From Flavobacteriaceae bacterium UBA5544 (lineage in GTDB: Bacteria; Bacteroidota; Bacteroidia; Flavobacteriales; Flavobacteriaceae): a DNA stretch of 38,348 nucleotides. Position numbers and translations under genes: made by a program. Shown here in pieces: positions 23,208-30,745 of this stretch. Every line of letters starts with the position of its first letter. The stretch's first letter is position 1. The DNA is taken from contig DINI01000019.1 of assembly GCA_002426755.1 (NCBI GenBank), positions 269,033 through 307,380 of the forward strand, written 5' to 3'. The notes beneath the pieces were generated by a model that was not told where the DNA came from, made no database searches, and saw only the letters and a program-made list of their open reading frames with translations.

Positions 23208-24572
23208 TTAATCTTCGTCTTTCAACATACTCTTTAGATCAATGCTATAGCTTGGATAGGTAAACATCTGTTTTTTAAATTCTGCAACAGTCATTTTTTG
23301 TTGAATGGCCATTGAAAATATATTGATAGTTTCATTTGCCTGGGAACTTAACAAGTGAGCTCCCACTATTTCATCTGTTCGTTCATTCACCAAAATTTTA
23401 TAGGCATAAACTGGAATGTTTTCTTTCTTGGCATTGTACCAGTCACTGGCGTCGCCTTTAAACACTTTCACATTTTTATAGCGTTTTGTCGCTTCCTCTT
23501 CGGAATAGCCGACACTTGAAAGATTAGGGTTTGTAAAAACGGTCGATGGAATGCATGGCACCTCAAACTTTTTGGAGTTCGCTTTGATGATATTATTGCC
23601 CACAATATATCCCTGTAATCCAGAAAGAGGTGTTAAAGGCAGTGACTTGCTACTCACATCGCCACAGGCATACACATTAGGATTTGAAACACTTTGTAGA
23701 AAATCATCTACCAACACGCCACTGTGGTCTGATTTTATATTAGCATTTGAGAGTTCCAGCAATTCCGTGGAAGGAATTCTGCCAGCTGTATTGAACACCT
23801 TCTCTGATTGAATGGATTTACTTTTTCCTTTTAGTTGATAGTGTGTTTTTAAATTCTTCTTTAATTTTTCAATTGAAGTAACTTCTGCGTTGTAAATGAA
23901 TGTTATTCCAATCGTTTCAATGTATGCGGCCAATTTCTCCACTAAAAAACCATCAAATTGTGACAGTGGTTTTGAATCTTGCTCAATCATGGTCACTTTA
24001 CATCCCATAGTAGCCATCATACAGGCGAATTCCATTCCTACATAGCCCGAACCGACAAATATTGCCGATTTTGGCAATTTTTTTAAATTGAGAATATCAT
24101 CACTGACCTTAAAATATTCTTTCCCTTCAATATCCAATTCTCTTGGAATCATTCCGGAGGCAATCACAAACGTGTCTGCTGAAATCAATTTGCCTTCAAC
24201 TAAAATTTGGTTTTTACTTTGAAAAACTGGCGATTGGTGGTATAGTTCAATTCCTAATTCTGTCAGGTTTTTTTCTGTGCTTGCAGGTACGGAATCGGTA
24301 AATGAAGATTTGAATTTTTGTACGTCTTTCCACTTTATTTTTGGCAAGGTGGACACGCCGTGATTTGTTAGTAATTGACTCTTATGCATCAATTCGGAAA
24401 ATTGTAATAGCACTTTCTTTGGGTCACAACCTCTGACGGCACAAGTTCCTCCAAAGGCTCGATTGTCGGCCATGGCAACTTTCATGCCTTTTTCAGCACA
24501 GATTTTAGCCGCAGTTTGACCGGCTATGCCTGTCCCGATGACGAAGACGTCATAATGTTTGGTTTCTTCCAT
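23208..24572 (-). CDS. NAD(P)/FAD-dependent disulfide oxidoreductase (glutathione-reductase-like)
   Basis: 454 residues. FAD-binding GTGIAG (13-18) is followed by redox-active Cys44 and Cys49 in GGTCAVRGCDPKK. The second dinucleotide fold, FVGSGYVGMEFACMMATMG, ends at IEQ, where the acidic residue favours NADH. VYACGDVSSKSLPLTPLSGLQG is the second FAD site. The C-terminal dimerisation domain is present (IPSTVFTNPNLSSVGYSEEEA), but where dihydrolipoamide and glutathione reductases have the catalytic His-Glu pair (HPTxSE) this protein has TYPSYSID. The dithiol chemistry therefore probably differs and the substrate is unknown. Confidence 0.85.
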   Translation of the reverse strand: MEETKHYDVFVIGTGIAGQTAAKICAEKGMKVAMADNRAFGGTCAVRGCDPKKVLLQFSELMHKSQLLTNHGVSTLPKIKWKDVQKFKSSFTDSVPASTEKNLTELGIELYHQSPVFQSKNQILVEGKLISADTFVIASGMIPRELDIEGKEYFKVSDDILNLKKLPKSAIFVGSGYVGMEFACMMATMGCKVTMIEQDSKPLSQFDGFLVEKLAAYIETIGITFIYNAEVTSIEKLKKNLKTHYQLKGKSKSIQSEKVFNTAGRIPSTELLELSNANIKSDHSGVLVDDFLQSVSNPNVYACGDVSSKSLPLTPLSGLQGYIVGNNIIKANSKKFEVPCIPSTVFTNPNLSSVGYSEEEATKRYKNVKVFKGDASDWYNAKKENIPVYAYKILVNERTDEIVGAHLLSSQANETINIFSMAIQQKMTVAEFKKQMFTYPSYSIDLKSMLKDED

Positions 24573-24608
24573 AAACTTAATGATGCATAATAATTTTTGA
24601 GGCCAAGA

Positions 24609-25286
24609 TTATTCTTTTGGTTTGCCTCCAACGACGATTACTATTTCACCTTTGGGTGGTTTGTCGGAATAATGTTGCAAAACTTCCTTTGCGGTGCCCC
24701 TGATTGTTTCTTCATATAGTTTGGTCAACTCTCTTGATACTGAAACGGCTCTGTCCTCTCCAAAATACTCACAGAAATTAGTCAATGTTTTAACCAATTT
24801 ATGTGGACTTTCATAAAAAATAATCGTTCTTGTTTCTTCGGCTAAAAGCAATAATCGGGTTTGCCGTCCTTTTTTTACAGGTAAAAAGCCTTCAAAGACA
24901 AATTTTTCATTTGGCAATCCACTATTTACCAAAGCTGGTACAAATGCTGTAGCTCCTGGTAAACAATCTACTTCAATCCCATTCTCGATGCACGCACGGG
25001 TCAATAAGAATCCTGGGTCAGAAATTGCCGGAGTTCCTGCATCACTGATTAAGGCAACCTTGGTTCCACTTTTTATTTTTTGAATCAAATTGGCAATTGT
25101 TTTGTGCTCATTGTGCATGTGATGCGATTGCGAGGGTGTAGCAATTTCAAAATGTTTCAACAGTTTTCCTGAAGTACGCGTATCTTCCGCCAAAATCAAA
25201 TCGACTTCCTTTAAAATCTCAATGGCTCTAAAGGTCATGTCCTTAAGATTTCCAATTGGTGTTGGAACGATGTAAAGTTTACTCAT
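24609..25286 (-). CDS. rsmI: 16S rRNA (cytidine1402-2'-O)-methyltransferase
   Basis: 225 residues, tetrapyrrole-methylase fold. It methylates the ribose of C1402 in the decoding centre of 16S rRNA using S-adenosylmethionine. The N-terminal YIVPTPIGNLKDMTFRAIEIL, DLILAEDTRTSGKLLKHF, SDAGTPAISDPGFLL and LPGATAFVPALVNSGLP stretches are the diagnostic RsmI motifs. It is slightly shorter than E. coli RsmI, lacking the C-terminal extension, as in other Bacteroidota. Its ATG overlaps by one base the stop of the upstream unknown gene (TAATG), so translation is probably coupled. Confidence 0.95.
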   Translation of the reverse strand: MSKLYIVPTPIGNLKDMTFRAIEILKEVDLILAEDTRTSGKLLKHFEIATPSQSHHMHNEHKTIANLIQKIKSGTKVALISDAGTPAISDPGFLLTRACIENGIEVDCLPGATAFVPALVNSGLPNEKFVFEGFLPVKKGRQTRLLLLAEETRTIIFYESPHKLVKTLTNFCEYFGEDRAVSVSRELTKLYEETIRGTAKEVLQHYSDKPPKGEIVIVVGGKPKE

Positions 25287-26038
25287 TAATCAAACTTACT
25301 TTCAACAATCTCCATAAAACGTTCCTCAAACTCTTCTTTCCCTTTCCAGTTATTGTAGTCGGGTTTCACAATATTTTGAATAAGATTTTTAGCTTCGGTG
25401 TAAGAATCTGATGTGTTAATTTGAGACAAAACCCTATCGTAATCCTCACGGCTACCATCAAATAAATGTTTTATAAATGCAATCTTATCATTTAATCCGA
25501 TATTGAGTCCGCCTGTTTTGAGTTTGTCGTTTAAAGAGAATGATTTTTTCACTTCCTCACGCATCGCATGCTGCTTGGTAGAGACAGGGTCAAACACTGG
25601 TATGTCCTTAAAATCGGCGGTCATGGCATCAAAATCATGATTGTCAGATGGAGTTTTTGAAATTGCTTCCTCAACAATAATATCTATATCTTCAGATTCT
25701 TGTGGCATCTGGGCAAACATATCCTTAATTTTTTCCATGACAGGTTCCATAATTCCGTCATCCTCTACCTCATCAAGATTGATATAGATTTTGTCTTCAC
25801 GCTCTATATTGTCACTTATTTTATTATTGAAAGCCTCATCCAACATTCCAAAAAATGACGAATCGCTTCCTATAGTAGGCATTCCTTGTTCAAAATTTTC
25901 ATGGGCAAATTTTAAAACAGATAGCTTCTCATATAACTGTCCAACTTCGGTATGCATTTTTAATACATCTTCTTTTCCTTTCAATTTCAAAATTCTATGG
26001 GCAATGCTCATCAATTCTGATTCCAACTTCTTCTTCAT
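25286..26038 (-). CDS. Unknown protein, co-transcribed with rsmI
   Basis: 250 residues, not recognised. No signal peptide or membrane helix. The N-terminal 60 residues are helical and charged (MKKKLESELMSIAHRILKLKG). The middle (about 85-160) is acidic and probably disordered (INLDEVEDDGIMEP, ESEDIDIIVEE). The C-terminus (about 180-250) looks a compact helical domain with LNDKIAFIKHLFDGSREDY and ending NNWKGKEEFEERFMEIVESKFD. The one-base stop-start overlap with rsmI suggests a linked role, perhaps in ribosome maturation or translation, but that is only inference from position. It is divergent from tdk. Confidence 0.75.
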   Translation of the reverse strand: MKKKLESELMSIAHRILKLKGKEDVLKMHTEVGQLYEKLSVLKFAHENFEQGMPTIGSDSSFFGMLDEAFNNKISDNIEREDKIYINLDEVEDDGIMEPVMEKIKDMFAQMPQESEDIDIIVEEAISKTPSDNHDFDAMTADFKDIPVFDPVSTKQHAMREEVKKSFSLNDKLKTGGLNIGLNDKIAFIKHLFDGSREDYDRVLSQINTSDSYTEAKNLIQNIVKPDYNNWKGKEEFEERFMEIVESKFD

Positions 26039-26142
26039 AACTTTTTTAACTTTAAATCTGATTTATGCTTTTGATTTTTAATAAATTTACGCCACCTTTA
26101 TAAAAACGTAGATTGACTTCGTTTTAGTGTTAAAATTACAAA

Positions 26143-26790
26143 ATGTTTCTTGAAAATACAGTAAATCCTAAAGAACAATTTGGGTGGATTGAGGTTATTT
26201 GTGGTTCGATGTTCTCTGGTAAGACCGAAGAACTAATTCGAAGGCTTAAGCGTGCACAATTTGCAAAACAAAAGGTCGAAATCTTTAAGCCAGCAATAGA
26301 CGTTCGTTATGATGAAGAAATGGTTGTCTCACATGATGCCAACGAAATTCGCTCTACGCCTGTTCCTGCAGCTGCCAATATTCCAATTTTAGCAGATGGT
26401 TGTGATGTTGTTGGAATTGACGAAGCCCAATTTTTTGATGATGAGATTATTCGTGTCTGCAATGATTTAGCCAATAAAGGCATAAGAGTGATTGTTGCCG
26501 GATTGGATATGGATTTTAAGGGTAATCCATTTGGTCCGATGCCTCATTTAATGGCAACCGCTGAATATGTGACCAAAGTTCATGCTATTTGTACACGGAC
26601 AGGAAACTTGGCTCAATACAGCTACCGAAAAGCTAAAAGTGATGCATTGGTATTGCTTGGTGAAGTGGATGAATACGAACCATTAAGTCGTGCTGCATTT
26701 TACAAAGCAATGCTACGTGATAAAGTGAGAAACATGAAGGTCAATGATGCCGAAGAAGTAAGCTCAAAAACAAAAGATTCCAATGCCTAA
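26143..26790 (+). CDS. tdk: Thymidine kinase
   Basis: 215 residues, type II (TK1-like) kinase that phosphorylates thymidine with ATP. The Walker A loop is GSMFSGKT (21-28), the Walker B-like segment VVGIDEAQFF, and the lasso region HAICTRTGNLAQYSYRK followed by YEPLSRAAFY. TK1 enzymes normally have two Cys pairs binding a structural zinc; here only the first Cys (AICTRTG) remains, so the zinc site appears lost, which may be a lineage trait. The end overlaps the alr start by 8 bases (ATGCCTAA), indicating an operon with translational coupling. Confidence 0.93.
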   Translation: MFLENTVNPKEQFGWIEVICGSMFSGKTEELIRRLKRAQFAKQKVEIFKPAIDVRYDEEMVVSHDANEIRSTPVPAAANIPILADGCDVVGIDEAQFFDDEIIRVCNDLANKGIRVIVAGLDMDFKGNPFGPMPHLMATAEYVTKVHAICTRTGNLAQYSYRKAKSDALVLLGEVDEYEPLSRAAFYKAMLRDKVRNMKVNDAEEVSSKTKDSNA

Positions 26791-27889
26791 AGCACAAGAA
26801 ACCGTTCTCGAAATCGATTTAAAGGCATTAAAACATAATTTTGAATACCTAAAATCTAAAATTAGCGGAAATACCAAATTTTTGGCCGTTGTAAAAGCAT
26901 TTGCTTATGGAAATGACGCCAATGAAATCGCTAATTATCTTCAAAATTTAGGCGTTGATTATTTTGCCGTCGCCTATACTTCCGAAGGCATTGCACTTCG
27001 AAAAGCCGGGATCACCACGCCTATTTTAGTATTGCATCCCTTATCTGTAAGTTTTAAATCGCTGATAGAAAATTGTTTAGAGCCTAATTTATACAACAGG
27101 AAGGTTTTAACCGAATTTCTTGAATTGGCAACAGCAGAGAAACAAAACAATTATCCAATACATCTTAAATTCAATACCGGATTGAATCGACTTGGCTTTT
27201 TGGAAAGCGATATTGATGATATATATTCAAAATTAAAAAACACATATGCCATCAAAGTGAAATCAATTTTTTCGCACATGGCGGCAAGTGAAGATTTAAA
27301 TGAAAAAGAATTTACACTCCATCAAATTGATTCGTTCAAAAAAATTATTATGGAATTTAAATCAACCTTTGGGTATCAGCCAATCCTTCATATGTGCAAT
27401 ACCTCCGGAATATTGAATTATCCCGAAGCACATTTTGATATGGTTCGTAGTGGAATAGGTCTGTACGGATTTGGAAATTCAGAGAAAGAAGACAAAAACT
27501 TCAAACCCATCGCAAGTTTAAAATCGGTCATTTCTCAAATCCATGATATCAAAAAAGGTGAGTCCGTTGGTTATAATCGTGCCTTTAAAAGTGATGCTTC
27601 CCTAAAAACAGCCACACTGCCCATTGGTCATGCCGATGGTATCAGTCGTATTTATGGTAACGGCAAAGGATATGTGGTTATCAATGGTAAAAAAGCAGCG
27701 TTAATTGGAAACGTATGCATGGACATGATTATGGTGAACGTCACAGGAATTGATTGCAGTGAAGGTGATGAAGTCATAATTTTCGACGCAAATCATACGG
27801 CAAATGATTTGGCTCATAATGCCAATACCATTTCATACGAATTAATCACAGCCATTTCGCAACGTGTAAAACGGGTTATCAAAAAATAA
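26783..27889 (+). CDS. alr: Alanine racemase
   Basis: 368 residues, PLP-dependent fold III racemase making D-alanine for peptidoglycan. The cofactor lysine is Lys38 in VVKAFAYGND, a variant of the common VKANAYGHG. The second catalytic base is the Tyr in GESVGYNRAF, and MVRSGIGLYG and GNVCMDMIMVNVT are conserved active-site segments. It overlaps tdk by 8 bases. Length and motifs are complete. Confidence 0.93.
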   Translation: MPKAQETVLEIDLKALKHNFEYLKSKISGNTKFLAVVKAFAYGNDANEIANYLQNLGVDYFAVAYTSEGIALRKAGITTPILVLHPLSVSFKSLIENCLEPNLYNRKVLTEFLELATAEKQNNYPIHLKFNTGLNRLGFLESDIDDIYSKLKNTYAIKVKSIFSHMAASEDLNEKEFTLHQIDSFKKIIMEFKSTFGYQPILHMCNTSGILNYPEAHFDMVRSGIGLYGFGNSEKEDKNFKPIASLKSVISQIHDIKKGESVGYNRAFKSDASLKTATLPIGHADGISRIYGNGKGYVVINGKKAALIGNVCMDMIMVNVTGIDCSEGDEVIIFDANHTANDLAHNANTISYELITAISQRVKRVIKK

Positions 27890-27963
27890 TTTGTTTCGTA
27901 TATTTTAACATTTATTTATTTTTCTTACATTAGACACTTAATAACTAACTTAATACAACTATT

Positions 27964-28371
27964 ATGTGGAAAGAATTTAAAGATTTTATTATGACCGGTA
28001 ATGTCATTGATTTGGCTGTTGCCGTCTTGCTTGCAGGCGCTGTAGGCATGGTCGTCAATGGATTTGTAACCGATATTATGATGCCAATCATTGGTTCCGT
28101 TTCCGGTGGAGTAGATTTTTCAGATATGAAATATGTACTTTCTCCAGCGGTCGTTGGAGCAGATGGCACTGTCGTTACTCCAGAAAATGCCATCATGTAT
28201 GGAAAATGGATCAACTCCATTATCAATTTGGTCATCGTTGGTTTTGTGTTGTTCATGATTGTTAAAGCTTATGGAAAAGTAAGAGCCAAAAAAGAAGAAG
28301 CTCCTGCACCTCCTCCAGGGCCAACAGAAATCGATTTGCTTAAAGAGATTAGAGATTCTTTAAAAAAATAA
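27964..28371 (+). CDS. mscL: Large-conductance mechanosensitive channel MscL
   Basis: 135 residues. It is the homopentameric inner-membrane channel that opens on osmotic downshock. The N-terminal amphipathic helix (MWKEFKDFIMTGNVIDLAVAVLLAGAVGMVVNGFVTDIMMP) leads into helix TM1 with the pore-lining small residues. A periplasmic loop (about 45-75) is followed by TM2 (INSIINLVIVGFVLFMIVKAYG). A Pro-rich linker (EEAPAPPPGP) precedes the C-terminal helical bundle (EIDLLKEIRDSLKK). It is followed by a good terminator. Confidence 0.96.
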   Translation: MWKEFKDFIMTGNVIDLAVAVLLAGAVGMVVNGFVTDIMMPIIGSVSGGVDFSDMKYVLSPAVVGADGTVVTPENAIMYGKWINSIINLVIVGFVLFMIVKAYGKVRAKKEEAPAPPPGPTEIDLLKEIRDSLKK

Positions 28372-28409
28372 ATTGTAGTAACTATCCGCTACACACATAT
28401 TCTAACTTA

Positions 28410-28442
28410 AACCCGGTTCTGAAAAGAGTCGGGTTCTTTTTT
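28410..28442 (+). terminator. Intrinsic terminator of mscL
   Basis: An 11-base-pair stem (28410-28420 with 28425-28435, two G-T pairs) capped by a GAAA tetraloop and followed by CTTTTTT. The CCCG/CGGG core is the only GC-rich spot in the gap. Confidence 0.85.
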
Positions 28443-28477
28443 AGTCAAATTTTAAAATATTGAAATGATTTATTATC

Positions 28478-28485
28478 TATTTTTG
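28478..28485 (+). promoter_or_regulatory. -7 promoter element of asd
   Basis: TATTTTTG, a perfect TAnnTTTG, followed by GCATTTC; the ATG is 19 bases downstream. A TTG at 28460-28462 may be the -33 box. Confidence 0.6.
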
Positions 28486-28504
28486 CATTTCAAATTTAAT
28501 AAAG

Positions 28505-29494
28505 ATGAAAGTAGCAGTAGTTGGTGCCACAGGCATGGTCGGTGAAGTGATGTTAAAAGTTTTGGAAGAGCGCAATTTCCCTTTTACAGAATTGATGCTT
28601 GTAGCTTCTGAAAAGTCTATTGGAAAAACAATCGGATTTAAAGGAAAGGATTACAAGGTGATTGGACTTGAAGAGGCAGTTTCCAAAAAACCCGATATAG
28701 CTTTATTTTCAGCCGGAGGTGGAACTTCTTTAGATTGGGCTCCAAAATTTGCTGAAGTTGGTACGACTGTTATCGACAATTCATCAGCATGGCGTATGGA
28801 CCAAACTAAAAAATTAGTCGTTCCAGAAATCAACGCCGCGCAACTTACTAAAGATGATAAAATCATTGCCAACCCTAACTGTTCAACGATTCAAATGGTG
28901 ATGGTTTTGGCACCTCTTCATAAAAAATACAAAATTAAACGTATAGTTGTATCAACTTACCAATCCATTACCGGAACAGGCTTGAAAGCTGTGAAGCAAT
29001 TGGAAAATGAGCTCGCAGGTGTTAAAGGGGAAATGGCATATCATTATCCAATTCATAAAAACGCAATTCCACATTGCGATGTTTTTGAAGAAAATGGCTA
29101 TACCAAAGAAGAAATGAAATTGGTACGAGAAACACAAAAAATTCTCAACGATAAGACTATTGCTGTAACTGCTACAGCCGTTCGTATCCCAACTTCTGGT
29201 GGTCATAGTGAAGCTGTAAATATTGAGTTTGAAAACGATTTTGATGTGAACGAAATACGTCAAATATTGAGCAACACGGAAGGTGTTATCGTTCAGGACA
29301 ACCTTGATGTGAATGTGTATCCAATGCCAATTTATGCCAATGGCAAGGATGATGTTTTTGTCGGTAGAATTCGTAGAGATGGCTCACAGCCTAATTCATT
29401 AAATCTTTGGATTGTGAGTGATAATTTACGTAAAGGCGCTGCCACAAATACGATTCAAATTGCTGAATACTTGATAGCAAATAAGCTAGTCTAA
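28505..29494 (+). CDS. asd: Aspartate-semialdehyde dehydrogenase
   Basis: 329 residues. It reduces aspartyl phosphate to aspartate semialdehyde, the branch point to lysine/diaminopimelate, threonine and methionine. The NADP fold opens with VAVVGATGMVGEVML. The catalytic Cys126 is in NPNCSTIQ and the base His234 in SGGHSEAVN. DNSSAWRM and QPNSLNLWIVSDNLRKGAA are further family segments. It is transcribed alone from the promoter at 28478. Confidence 0.96.
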   Translation: MKVAVVGATGMVGEVMLKVLEERNFPFTELMLVASEKSIGKTIGFKGKDYKVIGLEEAVSKKPDIALFSAGGGTSLDWAPKFAEVGTTVIDNSSAWRMDQTKKLVVPEINAAQLTKDDKIIANPNCSTIQMVMVLAPLHKKYKIKRIVVSTYQSITGTGLKAVKQLENELAGVKGEMAYHYPIHKNAIPHCDVFEENGYTKEEMKLVRETQKILNDKTIAVTATAVRIPTSGGHSEAVNIEFENDFDVNEIRQILSNTEGVIVQDNLDVNVYPMPIYANGKDDVFVGRIRRDGSQPNSLNLWIVSDNLRKGAATNTIQIAEYLIANKLV

Positions 29495-29619
29495 AAATTA
29501 TATTTTTCACTTGTAAGCTAGGGCTTTAAAACAAGTGAGCGGTAAATTTTTGTAGTACAACTAATTAATTATTGTGCCTCTTTGATAATAATTACCTTGG
29601 CGTACCAAGTTTACCGTAT

Positions 29620-30726
29620 ATGTATAAAAGTTATACAAAAATCTTACACATACTTTTGTTGTTTTCCATCGTTTTTTCTTGCGGAAAAGATGATGGTTAT
29701 GAACCTGTAATAACTGATGATGACCCACTACAAGTATCGCCAGTTATTTTCGATATCGACCAAGTACCTTATCAAACACTTTCTGAGTATAATTTTTTTG
29801 AAGGACCCATGAAGGATTTGGATCCTGTATATGGTGTTTTACCCTACGATTTGATTTCTCCTTTGTTTTCTGATTATGCTCACAAAAAAAGATTTATTTG
29901 GATGCCAAACGGTGTCAGTGCTTCCTATGTAAATGATTATTCAGTGCTTGACTTTCCCATTGGAACTATGCTCATAAAAAATTTTTATTATGACAATGTC
30001 CTTCCGGACGGAACTACCAAAGTTCTTGAAACACGATTGCAAATCCGAAAAGAAGAAGGCTGGGTCTTTGCCAATTACAAATGGAATGAAGAGCAAACTC
30101 AAGCAACTTATGATTTAACAGGTAATTTTGTTGCTTTAGATTTTATTGAGAATGGCGCTACTAAAAATGTTAATTATTTTATTCCATCAGGTTCACAATG
30201 TTTGACTTGTCATAAATCTGAAAATGATGTGGGGATACCTATCGGTGTAAAACCACAGAATCTCAATAAAACATTGACCTATGATAATGGGACAATGAAT
30301 CAATTGGACAAATGGATGGAAGTGGGTTATCTGTCTACTAATGTTCCTTCAAACATCCAGACGATGGTAGATTGGGAAGACAGCTCAAAATCTTTAGAAA
30401 TGAGGGTTCGTTCTTATTTGGATATCAACTGTGCCCATTGCCATTCCGACAATCGGCATTGTGACTATAGACCTGTGCGGTTTGCTTTTCATGAGTCATC
30501 TGACATTACAAACCTTGGAGTTTGTGTAGAAGCACAAGAAATTTTTGATCCTTCTTTGAACTTTATCGTCAGTCCAGGAAATTCTGAAAACTCCATTTTG
30601 GCCGTTCGACTTAACTCTGTTGCTCAAGAATTGAGAATGCCATTGCTGGGAAGGACCACAAGACACGAAGAAGGTATTGAGCTTATTGAAGAATGGATTA
30701 ATTCTTTGACAAATTTTTGCAATTAA
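29620..30726 (+). CDS. Dihaem c-type cytochrome lipoprotein, SO2930-like (cassette copy 1)
   Basis: 368 residues from the ATG at 29620; a GTG 16 codons upstream would spoil the signal sequence. The lipoprotein signal ends at Cys21 (LLFSIVFSC). The following GKDDG resembles the K-D/E-D/E export tag that sends Bacteroidota lipoproteins to the cell surface. Two haem sites are CLTCH (194-198) and CAHCH (271-275). LRMPLLGR offers a distal Met ligand. LPYDLISPLFSDYAHKKRFIWMP, KPQNLNK and VRSYLDINCAHCH are shared nearly unchanged with copy 2 and match what I know of the SO2930/HNE_0200 dihaem family. An FG-GAP/T9SS gene follows after 19 bases, evidently in the same operon. Substrate and electron partner are unknown. 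Confidence 0.82.
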   Translation: MYKSYTKILHILLLFSIVFSCGKDDGYEPVITDDDPLQVSPVIFDIDQVPYQTLSEYNFFEGPMKDLDPVYGVLPYDLISPLFSDYAHKKRFIWMPNGVSASYVNDYSVLDFPIGTMLIKNFYYDNVLPDGTTKVLETRLQIRKEEGWVFANYKWNEEQTQATYDLTGNFVALDFIENGATKNVNYFIPSGSQCLTCHKSENDVGIPIGVKPQNLNKTLTYDNGTMNQLDKWMEVGYLSTNVPSNIQTMVDWEDSSKSLEMRVRSYLDINCAHCHSDNRHCDYRPVRFAFHESSDITNLGVCVEAQEIFDPSLNFIVSPGNSENSILAVRLNSVAQELRMPLLGRTTRHEEGIELIEEWINSLTNFCN

Positions 30727-30745
30727 TGAGAAATTATATTTATAA

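Noticed and set aside
29510..29536. CACTTGT/ACAAGTG inverted repeat after asd as a terminator
   Set aside because: Only 7 base pairs with a 13-base loop and no T run directly after it.
29572..29619. GTG start 16 codons upstream of the first dihaem lipoprotein
   Set aside because: The lipoprotein signal peptide begins properly at the ATG at 29620; the extra residues would disrupt it.
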